Shown: piece after piece, positions 30,402-42,838 of the stretch | Layout: the number at the start of each line of letters is the position of its first letter | Numbering within the stretch: the first letter of the stretch is position 1 | Origin: Homarus americanus | Taxonomy: Eukaryota; Arthropoda; Malacostraca; Decapoda; Nephropidae | Reading direction: 5' to 3' | Assembly (NCBI RefSeq): GCF_018991925.1 | Contig: NW_024742338.1 | Location: forward strand, 3,268,078 to 3,332,077 | DNA: 64,000 bases | Notes under the pieces: generated by a model | Databases searched by the model: none | What the model was told of the DNA's origin: nothing | Seen by the model: only the letters and a program-made list of their open reading frames with translations | Program-made: the position numbers and the translations under genes

Positions 30402-33400
30402 CTTTTGCTGTGTCTGGACGCTCTGAGGCATTTTGTAGAGTTGTTGTAGTTGTTGTTGACACTGCTGGATTTCATAACTGAAGTTCATTTGAGGTTGCAT
30501 TGAATGAGGTCCTTGTGGTGTCATGCCAGGCCCTCCCACAGCACCTTGTGGCATTCCCATGGGCCCTCCAGTTGTCATTCCAGGACCCATGGGATTTTGG
30601 GTGTGCATCCCAGATCCCATCTGTCCCACAGAACCCATCTGGCCAGGACCCATTTGACCAGCAGCACCAGTGGTGGGAACCTGACCAGGTGAACACGTAG
30701 ACATTGGCCCTCCACGTCCAACGGGCATTTGGTTCGTGGGACCTGGGGGACCAGCAGGCCTTGAAGGCATTTGGCCTGGTGCCATGGAAGTCAACTGACC
30801 TGCCTGGTGCATCTGACTGGGACCACCATGTTGCATTTGATTAGGACCACCATGCTGCATTTGACCAGGACCACCATGCTGCATTTGGCCAGGACCACTA
30901 AGTTGCATTTGGTTGAGACCACCATGTTGCATCTGAGTGGGACCACCAGGATGCATTTGGCCAGGACCACTAAGTTGCATTTGGTTAGGACCTCCTGGAT
31001 GGATCTGAGTAGGACCATGTTGCATCTGAGTGGGACCACCAGGCTGCATCTGAGTGGGAACACCAGGCTGCATCTGAGTGGGCCCACCAGGAAGCATCTG
31101 AGTGGGACCACCAGGTTGCATCTGAGTGGGACCACCAGGAAGCATCTGAGTGGGACCACCAGGCTGCATCTGAGTGGGACCACCAGGAAGCATCTGAGTG
31201 GGACCACCAGGCTGCATCTGAGTGGGACCACCAGGCTGCATCTGAGTGGGACCAACATGTTGCATCTGAGTTGGACCACCAGACTGCATTTGAGTGGGAC
31301 CACCAGGCTGCATCTGAGTGGGACCACCAGGCTGCATCTGAGTGGGACCACCAGGCTGCATGTGAGTGGGACCACCAGGCAGCATCTGAGTGGGGCCAAC
31401 AGGCTGCATTTGAGTGGGGCCAACAGGCTGCATTTGAGTGGGGCCACCTGATGCCACTTGACCAGGTTGTAGCTGGCCAGAACCAAGTGTCATCTGGTCC
31501 TGTGACACCTGTCCCTGAGGACCATAGGTCCCTGGTCCTATTATTCTATACCCTGGTTGACTTATAGTCTGCTGTAGATAGGGACTTCGAGGTCCATGTG
31601 GACTGGGGAACCTCATCATTCCTGAGCCTTGGGGACCGCACGGAGAGATCCCCATTGGCACAGAAGCACTAGATAGGCTGCCTGGAGACATACTGTTGGG
31701 CGTCCTTGTATTTGGGGGCAAGCCATTACTAGTCACTGTGTTTGGCATCATGCCATTTTGAGACATGGCACTTGTTGGCACACTTCCTGGGGAACTGGAA
31801 GCTGTAGGCACGTTGGTGGGTGCTGAGGGCTGTTGACGTTGTGTGGCTGTTATTGTTTGTGTGGGCCCATTAACTGTTGTTGTCAATGTTGTGGTAGGCC
31901 CTGACGATGCCTGCACCTGAACACTCTCACTAATAGATTCACTGTTTACTAAACTAATTACTGCACTATTCACTATATTGCTATTGACACTTTGAGTCGA
32001 CACTGGTCCGTTACTTTGAGAAAAACACACACTTGATGTACTAGTGCTAGGAGTCAAATTACCATCACTAACATTACAAATACTGTCAGGCAACACAGAG
32101 TCTTGTCCTTGCTGTGCTGATATAGGTGACTGTTGTTGGCTTATAGGATGTGCAGGCCTCTGTCCTGCTGCCAAGTTAGTTTGTTGTAAATAGCTGCCTG
32201 GTTGCACATAACTTTGCTGGGTCATAGGCCGTGCTTGTTGCCACTGCTGTGGGGAAACTGGGGGCCGGGCTCCTCCAGGCCCTAATCCCGGGGACATGGG
32301 AGGTCGCACAGAACCAGGCCCTATACCTGGAGACATAGGAGGCCTAGTAGTAACAGGTCCTATACCTGGAGACATGGGAGGCCTAGTTGAACCCAGACCT
32401 GGACTCATAGGAGTGCCCATTGAGGGTCTACTACCCATGCCAGGAGACATAGGAGCTCTGCCTCCCATTGGACTAGGCACTCCCGAAGATCCAGCATAGT
32501 GCCCCGGTGACTGCATAGGCTGGGTAGGAGTGGTGCAGCGTTGGCTGGTGGGTGTGTTTCTACCGGCGACAACAGATGGCTTCACCATGTTTTCCAGCTG
32601 CTGCAAGCTGGACCCTGGCCCCCCACCTAAGGCAGGAACTGGTGATACACTAGATGTTGGAGGCATTGAAGCTGGTGAAGACACAGGAGTGGTCATGCCT
32701 AGATTGGAGTTTGGACGAGGATGTGGCGACATGCTACGGGGCATTGGGGACATTTGAGGCCGTGGAGATGGTTGTGGATGAGGCGACATTTGTGGAGAAG
32801 CTTGGGAAAATGATGTTCTATAACCTGGTGTTCCATTAGGTACCTGAGTGCCAGGGTATTGGTTTATATCACCCTGAGGTCGTGGACCACCCATCATTGG
32901 TTGGCCAGGGTGCTGCTGCTGCTGCTGCCCCCCAATAGGAACTTGGCCCTGAGGATACTGTCCTGTCTGATATGGCTGTCTCATAGCATACTGCTGAGGC
33001 TGGCCAGGTGCAGGGGGAGCCCCACCATAGGGGCTCATGTTGGGGGAGTTGGAAGCCATTGGTCTCTGGGGATCAAACCCAGGATAAGGGGGTCTTGGTG
33101 CACTCTGAAAAACTATGCCCTGAGAACCAGGAGGATATCCCTGACCCATACTTTGGGGAGCCATGCCCTGGTAATTTTGTGGAATGTTTTGTTGCATAGA
33201 GCCTCCAATACTGCTGTTAGTCATACCTTGATTCTGATATGGTGTCAAACCTGTTTGTGAGTAATTTGGCTGCTGCTGATAATGCTGATTATATGGATCA
33301 GGCTGGTTGTTCCAGGTAGGGACACCCTGATTTGGCTGGACAGGTCTTTGGGCATACATTTCTTGTCCAGATGGAGGGTATGATGAAGGGTACTGGCTCC

Positions 33401-33716
33401 CTTGGTATTGGCTCATGGGAGGCTGCTGGCCAGGAGCTCCTGCATATTGGTAACCAGCACCAGCACCAGGGCCCGGGTACATGGACTGTGTCGAGGGAGG
33501 GGGCCCACCACCCATACTCATCTTCTGACCTGGGCCCTGTGGTGGTGGCCCCCCAGCCCCTGAGCCTATGCTTGTGTATGATGGCTGTGAGTAGCTGTTG
33601 AGGTCCAACTCTGATACAGAGACGGGTGTGGGGCCCGGGGGACCCCCAAAGGAGTCCCCCCCCAAGTCTAGGTCGCTCAGATCTCCATCTCCAAACAGCC
33701 CAGACAGGTTATCCAT
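30402..33716 (-). CDS. Gln/Pro/Met-rich coactivator-like protein, first coding exon (1,105 codons)
   Basis: A single long exon begins at ATG 33716 (A at -3, G at +4) and ends at a consensus donor, AAG|gtaagt, in phase 0. An acceptor (ctttccag) at 33807 supports a 5' exon in front. Seen in the protein: an acidic/hydrophobic N-terminus (LFGDGDLSDLDLGGDSF, about residues 7-23); a Tyr/Gln/Pro/Gly-rich region; Ser-Pro clusters (about 310-360); five RPPMSPG-type repeats (about 420-485); a Ser/Thr-rich stretch (about 535-660); about 27 GGPTQMQP octapeptides (about 755-970); a Gly/Met/Gln region; and a Gln-rich helix at the end (QQCQQQLQQLY). No folded enzymatic domain is present. Such composition is typical of disordered parts of nuclear co-regulators and chromatin remodellers. 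The N-terminal LFG..L..D motif faintly recalls CHD7/8 (kismet) starts, but this is too weak for a name. The 1,105-residue length is partial, since the chain continues in later exons. Confidence 0.85.
30790..31450 (-). repeat. In-frame coding minisatellite, 24-bp unit
   Basis: About 27 tandem 24-bp units encode GGPTQMQP with substitutions (MLP, MQH, MHP, NQM, GQM, SQM). One unit near 31015 has lost a codon, in frame. The unit length being a multiple of three lets copy number vary without frameshift. Units at the C-terminal end (30790-31010) are more diverged (NQMQL, GQMQH) than the central block, indicating recent homogenisation in the centre. The LHLSGTTR and CSLVVPLR frames that run alongside are shadows. 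Confidence 0.93.
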
Positions 33717-33806
33717 TATCAATAAATTAATTTATAAATAATATCAAACACTCATTCTGTCGTCATCGTTTCTCATGGTGCGCTACACGCAGGAGGCACA
33801 GTCACC
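33717..33806 (-). other. 5' UTR part of the large exon
   Basis: On the minus strand the acceptor ctgtctttccag ends at 33807 and the exon opens ggtgactgtgcc. About 90 nt of untranslated sequence precede the ATG at 33716. The leader exon must lie at higher coordinates. Confidence 0.6.
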
Positions 33807-33807
33807 C

Positions 33808-36800
33808 TGGAAAGACAGAAAATACTTATTAGTTTCTCAATGGCACATCAATATATTCCTAATATGAAGGTGACAATACTCTAATTATGAAAGCTGTATA
33901 CAGTACTGAACACTACTGTAGTTAGATACCCATTCATAGCTGGGTGGAGTGAGAGTACAGTACAGTACCCTAGGCCTGAGCCAACTCCCCTTAGGATAGG
34001 AGGCAAGCACTATATCCACTCAGCTGCCATAGCCCCTCAGTACAGCACAGTACAACATTTATATATAAGATCCATTAAATGTATCAACAAAAGCCCAATA
34101 ACATAACTGCAATGAATTACAACAAAAGTATAACAACACTAATTTTTATTGTAAGACAAAGACTTCCCTAACATTACTTTCAGATCAATTCTATACATGA
34201 TTATTTATGGTATTAACAAATATTAGCCCTGTAGGTAAAAGTCACGCAGCTGTTATGTTATGCCCGCCAGGACGATTCATGTCTGCATTTGATTGATTAC
34301 GTGGGATTATATAGGTCCCTAGACAGCCTACCACGGTCTTGAATTTTCCCAACACACATTTCAAACCATTAAAAAAGTAATAAAAGTGAATAATGTAATT
34401 ATCAATCATGCAAATTATTGCAAATATCATCATAGTTACACCTTCACATATTCTCTTGCCTTTATTTTTTACAATACAGTACAGTAATTCAATGAGCAAT
34501 TTAAAAAATATAAATAAAAAATAAGCTCAACAGGAAGGGTGATTATAAATGGAATATTCTGAGAACAGTAACTCAACATACTGTACACCTAACCTAAATC
34601 ACCAGCTGAGAGAGGCTAAACACATGACGGCAATAAACAAAGAGCAACACCCACACTGCCCGAGGAAAAGCAACATACTGTAATTACAACAAACATCCGG
34701 CCTAAATTATGTGTAGTTGAGGGTGGAGCCCCAGCTCACAGCAAGGAGGTCCATAACCCGAGATCACCAAAGGAGGCTGTATGATACACTACAACATAAT
34801 ACAATACAAGATACTAGACAATGGAGGCAAAGTCTGATATGATATAGCTCATGTTGCTGGAGGAAACCCATCTTACAGTATAAATGGGGATAAAAAAAGT
34901 ATTAAAAAAAAACAAATTATGAAGAAAGTATCCCCACAATCCCCCCAAATTGGTACAAGACGAGGTAAACACAGCCTATAGGCAGACTGTGGTGAAAATA
35001 AACACTGTTGAGTTGAGGGGTACCATAACTCACAATTTATTGGGAAATGTGTCAAAACAACCAATCTACTCTCACCGAACCCAGATGTAGTTAACTGGCT
35101 GTCAAACCCTCTCAAGGATTTCTACATACTCCCTATTAAAATATATTTGATAAAGATGAGACTTACTGTATGTGGTATGAAAAGTTTATCCTCCTGAAAT
35201 GGACCTTCCCTGACATCCCATTTCAATAAACCTTAATGCAACCAAAGAATTCCCTGAAAACCTTTGTACAGTATTAAAGTACCGGTACTGTATTATTCTG
35301 TTCACTCCACAACCAGATACACCTCAAGTTTTCTCCCATAGCCTCAGTTTTTCAAAGTGTACATGTGCTTAATTCAGTCTGACTGTCTGAAAATTCATCT
35401 TTAAATGAATCCTTATCAGAACAGAGCTTGCAGTGCCAACTGTCCATTTCCTTGTGGGGTTTTTCTTAATTTGACAAGAAAATGTAATGTCTAACTCTCA
35501 ACTTTTGCTTTTAGGCTTTTAGGGGAGGGGAGGGTTATACTACAGTATATATATACTGGTATAAAAAAAAAAATGTCCGTTAACCGTGCCAATAAGGCTA
35601 ATTAAGAGCTTGTATCATAAGCCAGCCAAGGGTGCAGGAGTAAGACAGAAGACCAACAAAACTAGAAAAATAAAAGTTTCAGGAGGCTGCAGGAGTTCTG
35701 GTGGTGAATTTGAGTAGTTTAGGTAGACAGTCTTAGATTAGTGTCTCTGGGAATGTTGACCCCGTCTTTCTGGCTAAGAGGGCATTTGGAGGTCTTGTGT
35801 GTAATACCCAGTTCCCACTCTGTAAAGGCAGGTTGACAATAGGAATGGCACCAAGTCATAAAACCCGCTTCAAATCTACCACCGACCTGGAACATAGACA
35901 GGAAACCCTGTCCAAAGATAAAAGGGCAGCAAGGTGCTGAGAGTACATACAGTATTGGTGAGGTACTCTGTAGATATGGTCAGGGATGATTCAGAAATGT
36001 TACGGTACTGGTGCTTCGTCTAATATTGATGAACATTTATCAGACATCCATCAAAACATCTTTATAGATGTTGTACAAAATGTAATAAATATGAATGTTC
36101 TTTGACGTTTGACCTTCACCAGTGATACTAATTCTTGAAATTGGGAGCTGAGTACAGCACAGCACCTGTATAGTATACATAACTGTACTGTACTGTATTA
36201 TCAAATACAGTATTCCCATTTACTTGAGTGAAGTTGTATCAGAATATCTCTACTGCACCAAGTTATAATGCACTGTCCAGTCCTGTAGTCAAGATAAGGT
36301 TTTCACCTTTGACTTTTCCAGTGACCTTCACCTGTGTCAGATTTAACTTCAATGTTCTACAGTGACTGCACTGCACTACATGCACAGTGTCATCAAAGGG
36401 GCTACAACTTTAAAAGTTACTGTATTACCAAACCAATATTTTGGATATCTATTTGTCAGCCGTGGCCTTAAATTTTGACAGAAATTTGTACGTATTTGAC
36501 GTTTTTGTACTTTGTGTATACTGTACTATGAAATTTCATAAAAAATATCCACAGTACTGTACACTGATACAAGAATCACATTCAAGACATTGTTTTGACC
36601 TTTGACATAAAATGATTTCAGTAAACAGCATTTTGTCTACTGACAACACACCTATATGTTATGCCTTGTTAAAACATCTTCATCAATACAGTACAGTGTA
36701 AGAATTATGCTCTGGACAAAGTGTTGGACTTTGATCTTCAGATGTGTCCATGACATTTACTATACTGTACTGTACCTGGATAATAAGCTTTTCTGTACAT

Positions 36801-37407
36801 AATGATTAGAATTTCTTTTGAGACTCAAGCCATCTAATTAAAAGAGTACAGTACTGTACTGCAGGACTAGTTATGTTAACAAACTGTACTGCAAGACTAG
36901 TTATGTTGACAAAGTTTTGACTTTTGACCTCCATTTGACCTTGACTTTTGTTGTACCTGTAACATCCAGCCAATATGCACAGTACAGTACTGCAGTTACA
37001 AACTCATCTAAATCATCATAAAGCATTTTTCTGCACAGAATAACCCAGTACAATATCACACACTGGTATTCAAGTGTGGTGGTAATACAGGTACAGTATA
37101 GTGCGACTCCTGCAACTAAGTGTTTATCTACTACTGTATACAGACATCCTCACAGATAAGTATCAACACAAAGATACCTAGACAAACTCAAGCCAGGTTT
37201 TCAAAATGGGGTCCCAAAATGATTCCTCCCAGACAAAAAGATTCCTCACAAGGAATTACAACAATTTCCCAAGACATTAATTTGTTTTAATGATGTACGA
37301 GTTTTCAGTGAGCTTGTGGTAAAATGGACATTATTAGCTGAAGATAATGAACCAAGTGAATCACATGCAACACAACATTACCAGTGTGTAACCATGTACA
37401 CTCGCAC
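33808..37407. other. Probable 5' intron of coactivator-like gene; no other gene
   Basis: AT-rich sequence without recognisable exons. It includes a dispersed-repeat copy at about 35770-35900 and a 37-bp tandem pair at about 36855-36925 (ctgtactgcaggactagtta then ctgtactgcaagactagtta). There are many gtactgtac words, for example at 36180-36200 and 36845-36860. Confidence 0.5.
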
Positions 37408-37639
37408 CAAAAAGTATCGGTGCAGGGTGAGATCGACAAGTTCCGAAACGATACGTATACACTGTGATATGTCGGGAAGGTTGGTAAGTGTATCCTCATA
37501 ACCCCCCCCCTCCTCTAGGTATTGCCATATGGCTGACAATCAGGGCTGCCAACATATGGCTGGAACAACTAGCCTCTCCCAATACCTATCGTCACTGGTC
37601 TCAAATTGTTCACACTACAGTATGCACCGATACTTTTTG
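37408..37639. repeat. Inverted repeat, 17-bp arms
   Basis: The arm caaaaagtatcggtgca (37408-37424) is the exact reverse complement of tgcaccgatactttttg (37623-37639). Pairing continues imperfectly outside. The 198-bp interior has a C run at 37502-37510 and no coding signal. It may be a small foldback transposon. Confidence 0.7.
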
Positions 37640-37689
37640 TTGCAAGACCCTAGAACACTATTACCAAACCAAAAACCCAATTTAGCTTA

Positions 37690-38043
37690 TACAGTGGGGT
37701 ATGCTATAACGAATCTAATTGGTCCTAGAACCTTGTTCGTTATAGCATTCGTTCGTTATAGGATTAATCCGTTCCAGGCCCCCAAATACAACCACTTAAC
37801 ACTGAAAAATATAATATAAAATTGTAAAAATTGTAAAAAAGTGCATAAAGATGCATCTAAACCCCTGAAATAAAGAATATCATTAATATTTGTAATAAAA
37901 AAACAATAAATTAGAAAAAAAAAATTAAATAATGTTCGTTGTAGGAGTTTCGTTCGTTATAGCATTCTCAATTTTATAGGTAAAACCGTTCGTTATAGGA
38001 ATATTCGTAGTAGAATCCGTTCGTTATAGCATACCCCACTGTA
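37690..38043. mobile_element. 354-bp MITE, ACAGTGGGGTATGCTATAACGAA termini
   Basis: The left end tacagtggggtatgctataa and the right end ttatagcataccccactgta are perfect reverse complements over at least 20 bp and continue through cgaa. Several internal cgttcgttatagcatt and cgttcgttatagga copies lie next to both ends, giving sub-terminal repeats. No coding capacity. The flanks are t-cttat and ttcc, so a TA target duplication is possible but not certain. Confidence 0.9.
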
Positions 38044-39707
38044 TTCCACACCTTCAAAACTCATCTACCATTCAATATCATGAAGACATGTATGGTATTC
38101 CTTCCAAGAGCTGCAGAGAGGAGACCACATGAATAAGAGTACAGTATGGGGTGTGTCTGCCCCACAAGGACACAACCCTCTTCTACCTTCTACAGTTTCA
38201 ATTTATCCTTTTCTTCACTTTAAATCATCTAATATCCATATTTCTCATCCTATCACCTCTCTGTAATTCACAAAGTACTGTACTGTAATCCGTTTCCAAA
38301 ACACACTTGCTTTTTACACGGTTGTTGTACTACTGCTGAAACCATTTGTCAAGGGTCACGAGAAAGCCTGACCAAATCTAAAAACAACAATGGTAAATAT
38401 GTTTTTTGCCTTGTTAGTTAGTGTGTTTTATATACAAAACAGTACATACACAGCCAGCCTTCTAAACACTGGGCTGTATCACCCACTTTAACTCGGATTT
38501 TTCAAATCACGTGTACAGTGACTCCCTTGAAATGCCACTGGCTATATAAATGAAAATGCAAGAAACAGAAACATCTCACTAATGGATCTCCCAATTACTG
38601 TAAAATCAGGCAACATGAAGACTGAGAACCTCTCCCCTGCCACTTATTTCACCTAATGATTAAACACCCTAATGCTAATTTAACCAACGTTCTGTATGGA
38701 GCTTATGGAGTGTTGTATAAATGTCCAAATCATGCTTAAAGCAGTGCCACACAAGGAAGGGTCAGTTGGGAAGGTTACAAGGGCTAAACTGTCAGTCCAG
38801 AACTAATAGTAGCTACCCACACTAGATGACAGCCATTACCTATTACACAGTAATGCAGAAATAATGTGCATACAGTATACTGTGCAGTACAGTAGTATTA
38901 TGTAGTCATTCACCATGAAATGTTCACCTTTTTATATTTGTTCTTAATGTGTATCAGTTATTGACATTGCATATACAGTACTGTACTATAAAATATAAAA
39001 AAGTTTACTATCAAATTGTTATAAAACAGTACAGGTACACATTCAATTATAATGGCATCATGGCCCAACATATTTGACGTCAACTTAATGGAATACTTTC
39101 TGTTAGCAAATACTCAAATTACAGTATAAATTATAGTGTCTGTTTTTCAATTCCGAGTACAGTACTGTACATTACATTATACATTCTCAATCTACTGGTA
39201 CATATAAATATTTAACACCAAATTTGTATTACCAATGTTGTATGTAAGCATTTCCTTGTATATTAAGTTTATGACACACTAATATATAGTGAAGACTGAA
39301 GCACTATGTTGTTTACACACACGTATGGTGTACAAGTTATATATGACTGATACCACAACTCATATAATACAATATAGCTACTATAAATAAACAAACTATA
39401 ACAACATACTGTATCATTCCAAGTAAGCTAAGGAAATTAATTTCAATACATTAACAATATTTTGAGGATCTTTTTATTATAAGTGACATCCACTACCCAG
39501 AATCTGTAGCTACTTGAGCATGTTGCAGGAGTCTTGATATAGCAGCAACGGGTCAGTAGCAGAGGGGAAAAGCCATACGCTTATGATGGAAACAGCCGGG
39601 GCTACATAATCGTGACAACTTCTCCCTCTCCGTATCCGACTATCTCTCCTCTTATGTAGTGATGAGTACTCCTTGGTCTGTAGTGATGTGCAGTCTTAAC
39701 TCCTTGG
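38044..39707. other. Non-coding AT-rich stretch
   Basis: No exon or gene was recognised. A copy of the dispersed cttatttcacctaatgatta family lies near 38645. Short gtactgta/tacagtac words recur (38875-38890, 38970-38990, 39155-39170). Confidence 0.5.
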
Positions 39708-39719
39708 TCAGTAGTGATG

Positions 39720-40025
39720 TACAGTCACCATTCCTCGACTGATATCGGGAAGCTCTTCACTCCTACACCGGCCAATATCGTTGCCTCCTGCACTGAGGCA
39801 GATAATGGGTTTGTTCCCATTACCAGACAAGATATTGTCCATCCTGTCAACTATATCCCCTACCCCAGCCCCTGGCAAACACACCCTCATCCTATTTTTA
39901 TTTTTACCACAAAAGGCTGTCTAAGTACCTTACCTGTGAGTCACCAACAATTAAAGTTTTTATACCTTCCTTGACAGCCCTGTCCCTGACTGTACTAATG
40001 GACGTTAGTACAGTCAGGGACAGGG
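39720..40025 (-). pseudogene. Broken SGNH-hydrolase-like module, probably retroelement-derived
   Basis: Minus-strand translation gives DRAVKEGIKTLIVGDSQVRY followed by LDSL, which holds the GDS block I motif. After a frameshift near 39918 it gives RMRVCLPGAGVGDIVDRMDN and then KPIICLSAGGNDIGR with the GGND block of SGNH hydrolases. Spacing and order fit one module. SGNH-like domains of this kind occur in arthropod genomes in multi-copy, mostly retroelement-related genes (general knowledge, family not verified). It is broken by the frameshift and by stops on both sides (TGG TAA near 39918 in the first frame). No catalytic His block is visible before the frame ends at 39708. Confidence 0.7.
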
Positions 40026-40027
40026 CT
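39976..40027. repeat. Perfect 23-bp inverted repeat with 6-nt loop
   Basis: The arm agccctgtccctgactgtac plus taa (39976-39998) and its exact reverse complement (40005-40027) are separated by tggacg. It overlaps the upstream edge of the SGNH-like module, where it would encode VRDRA on the minus strand. A near-cruciform arrangement this perfect is either very young or selected. Confidence 0.95.
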
Positions 40028-41455
40028 AACAATGAAGTAATACTGCACTGTTCTCACGTGACTGCAGTACACAACAACCCGACCCTCCCTTCCGTCTTAA
40101 CTGCCCCCCCCCCTTTCTTTTTTCTATCAATATACAGCACTGTACGTACATTTCTATGGCCACGGCACCAATGACACCAGCCCACCCACCCCCCCTCCTT
40201 TCAGTCACAAATCATCATTCGTTATCATGCCACACCTACTCTGTACAAATTACATTAGTTGACCTTCACCTTCATTCCCCCAAAAATTCTTGTCGTCCAT
40301 GACACTTTTTCTTACAGCTTTCTCAATACATCACTGGGGACGATTACAACTTAGGGCTCATTGGAAACTATTTCTGATGGGAAACTATGAGTGATTCTAA
40401 AGCTTAGGATGCTAGTTAGTTTACTGTAGGACCCATCAGAAAATAGAACCCCAATGGGGCCCCTTGCAAAAAAAATCTTAATGAGCTATAGTTTCAGGCT
40501 CATTAGTACTTGCTGAACACCAATTAATCCGGTTATGGGTATTTTGTGCCCATGAAAACAACTTGGAAAATACAAACGGTGTGTGTGTGCGCGCGTGCGC
40601 TCGCTACCGTACAATTAATTGCTTCAGTAAAATTTCAGTACAGTATTTCGCAAGATGAAATCTCAATACTTTCTATAGTGAAAACTTTGAACCTTTCACT
40701 ACACAGTAATTGTCTTGTTGTGTCATGATGGCCGTGTCCAGTAGAAATCATTTAACAAACTATGTGAACCAGTAGTAAGGGAGTAGAGATGGATGAGGAA
40801 GAAGGAAAAATGGTATAATAATAACAATAATGAATGTGGGTGGGTGGTGAGGATGGGTGGGTGGGTAGGGGCAGGTGAGGGGTCGTGGGAGCTGAGCGGC
40901 CGCCGCCACACTTCCTCTAGCGTCACCACCAGTCCTCCCTCCACGACACCAACGCTACACACCCGCGCGCGCGCGCGCCCACCCAACCCAACTTATCAGC
41001 TTCATTGCCCTTCTTCAGGCCTATATTTGCCTATGTAGGTAGCCAATGTTGTTGGTGGAAGAGAATGCGTCACAAGACCCACCCATACAGCAACAGCAAT
41101 GGGAAAAAATCAATCTCATCAACGTAGGGCAGCTGGCGCCGGCGGCGGCCTGGACCAACACCCGCTACCATGCCTGCCAACCTCCCCGCGCTATGCTTCC
41201 TCCGCTCAAAATCATCCTCCATCCCACACCCTACATTAACCCACCTATCAGACTGCCTCAAATTATGCCGATTCCTATCAATAAACTTGACCAATATGGT
41301 ACCATGACCAACAAGTGATTACGGAACTGGAGAGCCAGTCACTAGCCAGGTCTAGGGGAGAGCCCAGCCAGTCATCTCCAACATTCTCCCATACCAGGCT
41401 CACCATACCTACCATACTCCCCTGGGATACACACGCCCAGCACCTGATCACACAC
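40028..41455. other. Non-coding, partly CpG-rich (about 40880-41180)
   Basis: Between about 40890 and 41180 are gcggccgccgcc, a (CG)n run cccgcgcgcgcgcgcc near 40970, and ctggcgccggcggcggcctg near 41130. This CpG density contrasts with the AT-rich surroundings and may mark a promoter. Open frames on both strands there are not conserved-looking, and no splice donor of quality was found. Confidence 0.4.
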
Positions 41456-41459
41456 ACCG

Positions 41460-41491
<32 letters not shown>

Positions 41492-41532
41492 CACCTCTCT
41501 CACACACACACACACTCACTCACAAACACACC

Positions 41533-41577
<45 letters not shown>

Positions 41578-41978
41578 CGTCTCTCTCACACACACACCGT
41601 CTCTCTCTCTTACACACACACCGTCTCTCTCTCTCTCACACACACACCGTCTCTCTCTCCACACACACCGTCTCTCTCTCTCTCTCACACACACACACAC
41701 CGTCTCTCTCACACACACACACCGTCTCTCTCTCTCACACACACCATCTCTCTCTCACACAGACTCTCTCTCTCTCTCACACACACGGCCTCTCTCTCAC
41801 ACACAGTCTCTCTCTCTCTCACACACCGTTTCTCTCACACACCGTCTCTCTCTCACACACACAGTCTGTCTCTCTCTCACCGCCCCTCTCACACACAAAC
41901 ACCGTCTCAGTCTCTCTCACACCGCCCCTCTCACACACACACACCGTCTCTCTCACACAAACACAGTCTCACACACAC

Positions 41979-42036
<58 letters not shown>

Positions 42037-42040
42037 TCAC
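41456..42040. repeat. Compound (CT)n/(CA)n minisatellite
   Basis: Alternating tctctctc and cacacaca blocks joined by acaccgt, about 580 bp, ending in a (TC)n run of about 50 nt (41983-42031). The plus frame reads Ser/Leu/His/Thr repeats and is spurious. Confidence 0.95.
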
Positions 42041-42838
42041 AGTACATTCACAAACACAATTTGGTCAACTATCTATCACTACTACACGTTCAAGAATGAG
42101 GATATGCATGTGACAATCATTATACAGTATACACGCACGCGCGCACACACACATACAGTATTTACATATATATTATATTGCGTATTTTTAGTGCTTCTAT
42201 AGCGTGCGGTCTGCAAGATATTTGGGTAAGGTCAGGTAAGGTAATGCTAGGTCTGATAAAATTAAATTAGGTTAGGTCAGATAAGGTTAGGTTAGACTAA
42301 AGATAAATTGTGGACTGTATGAGCAAATACGAGATAAAAGTATTAATAACACACATACACTATGGATGTGGAGACATTAATACAGGGGGCGGGGATTAAA
42401 AGAACTGCTATTGAACATTAATATACGTATGGATACAACAGTTCGTCTAGTGCATTAATGGAGACACTATATTAACAAGGGTCTGGGTAAAATAATACAA
42501 GTACAGTATAGGTACACAATAAAAAATGCGGATACATTCACAGTCCATTTACACAAGCATGGACTACAAGTGATTAGGTTAAGTTATATTAACTCGGGTT
42601 GGTGTATGTTACAGTAAGTTTCTTTAGCTTACGGTAAGGTTAGGTTATGGTAGGCTGACCATGAAGTTAGGTCAGGTCAGCTTCGGCGAGGTGGAGGTTT
42701 GTTACAAAACCCCACGTGGCTAGAGTACATGTCTGCCCATATAACCCTGAACCATTACATAATCTTAAACATGAAATTACATGCACACTGATTTTCGTAT
42801 TATGTACGACAAATGAGGGGAATGGTCTACAGCTGTGT
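42041..42838. other. Non-coding stretch with GGTTAGGTCAGGT words
   Basis: Degenerate ggttaggtcag/taaggttaggtt words occur at 42225-42300 and 42570-42680, similar to 10925-11100. No gene was recognised. Confidence 0.5.

Noticed and set aside
30771..31486. LHLSGTTR (plus) and CSLVVPLR (minus) repeat frames
   Set aside because: Shadow frames of the GGPTQMQP coding minisatellite.
41315..42202. Ser/His/Thr-rich plus frame of 295 codons
   Set aside because: A translation of a compound (CT)n/(CA)n repeat.
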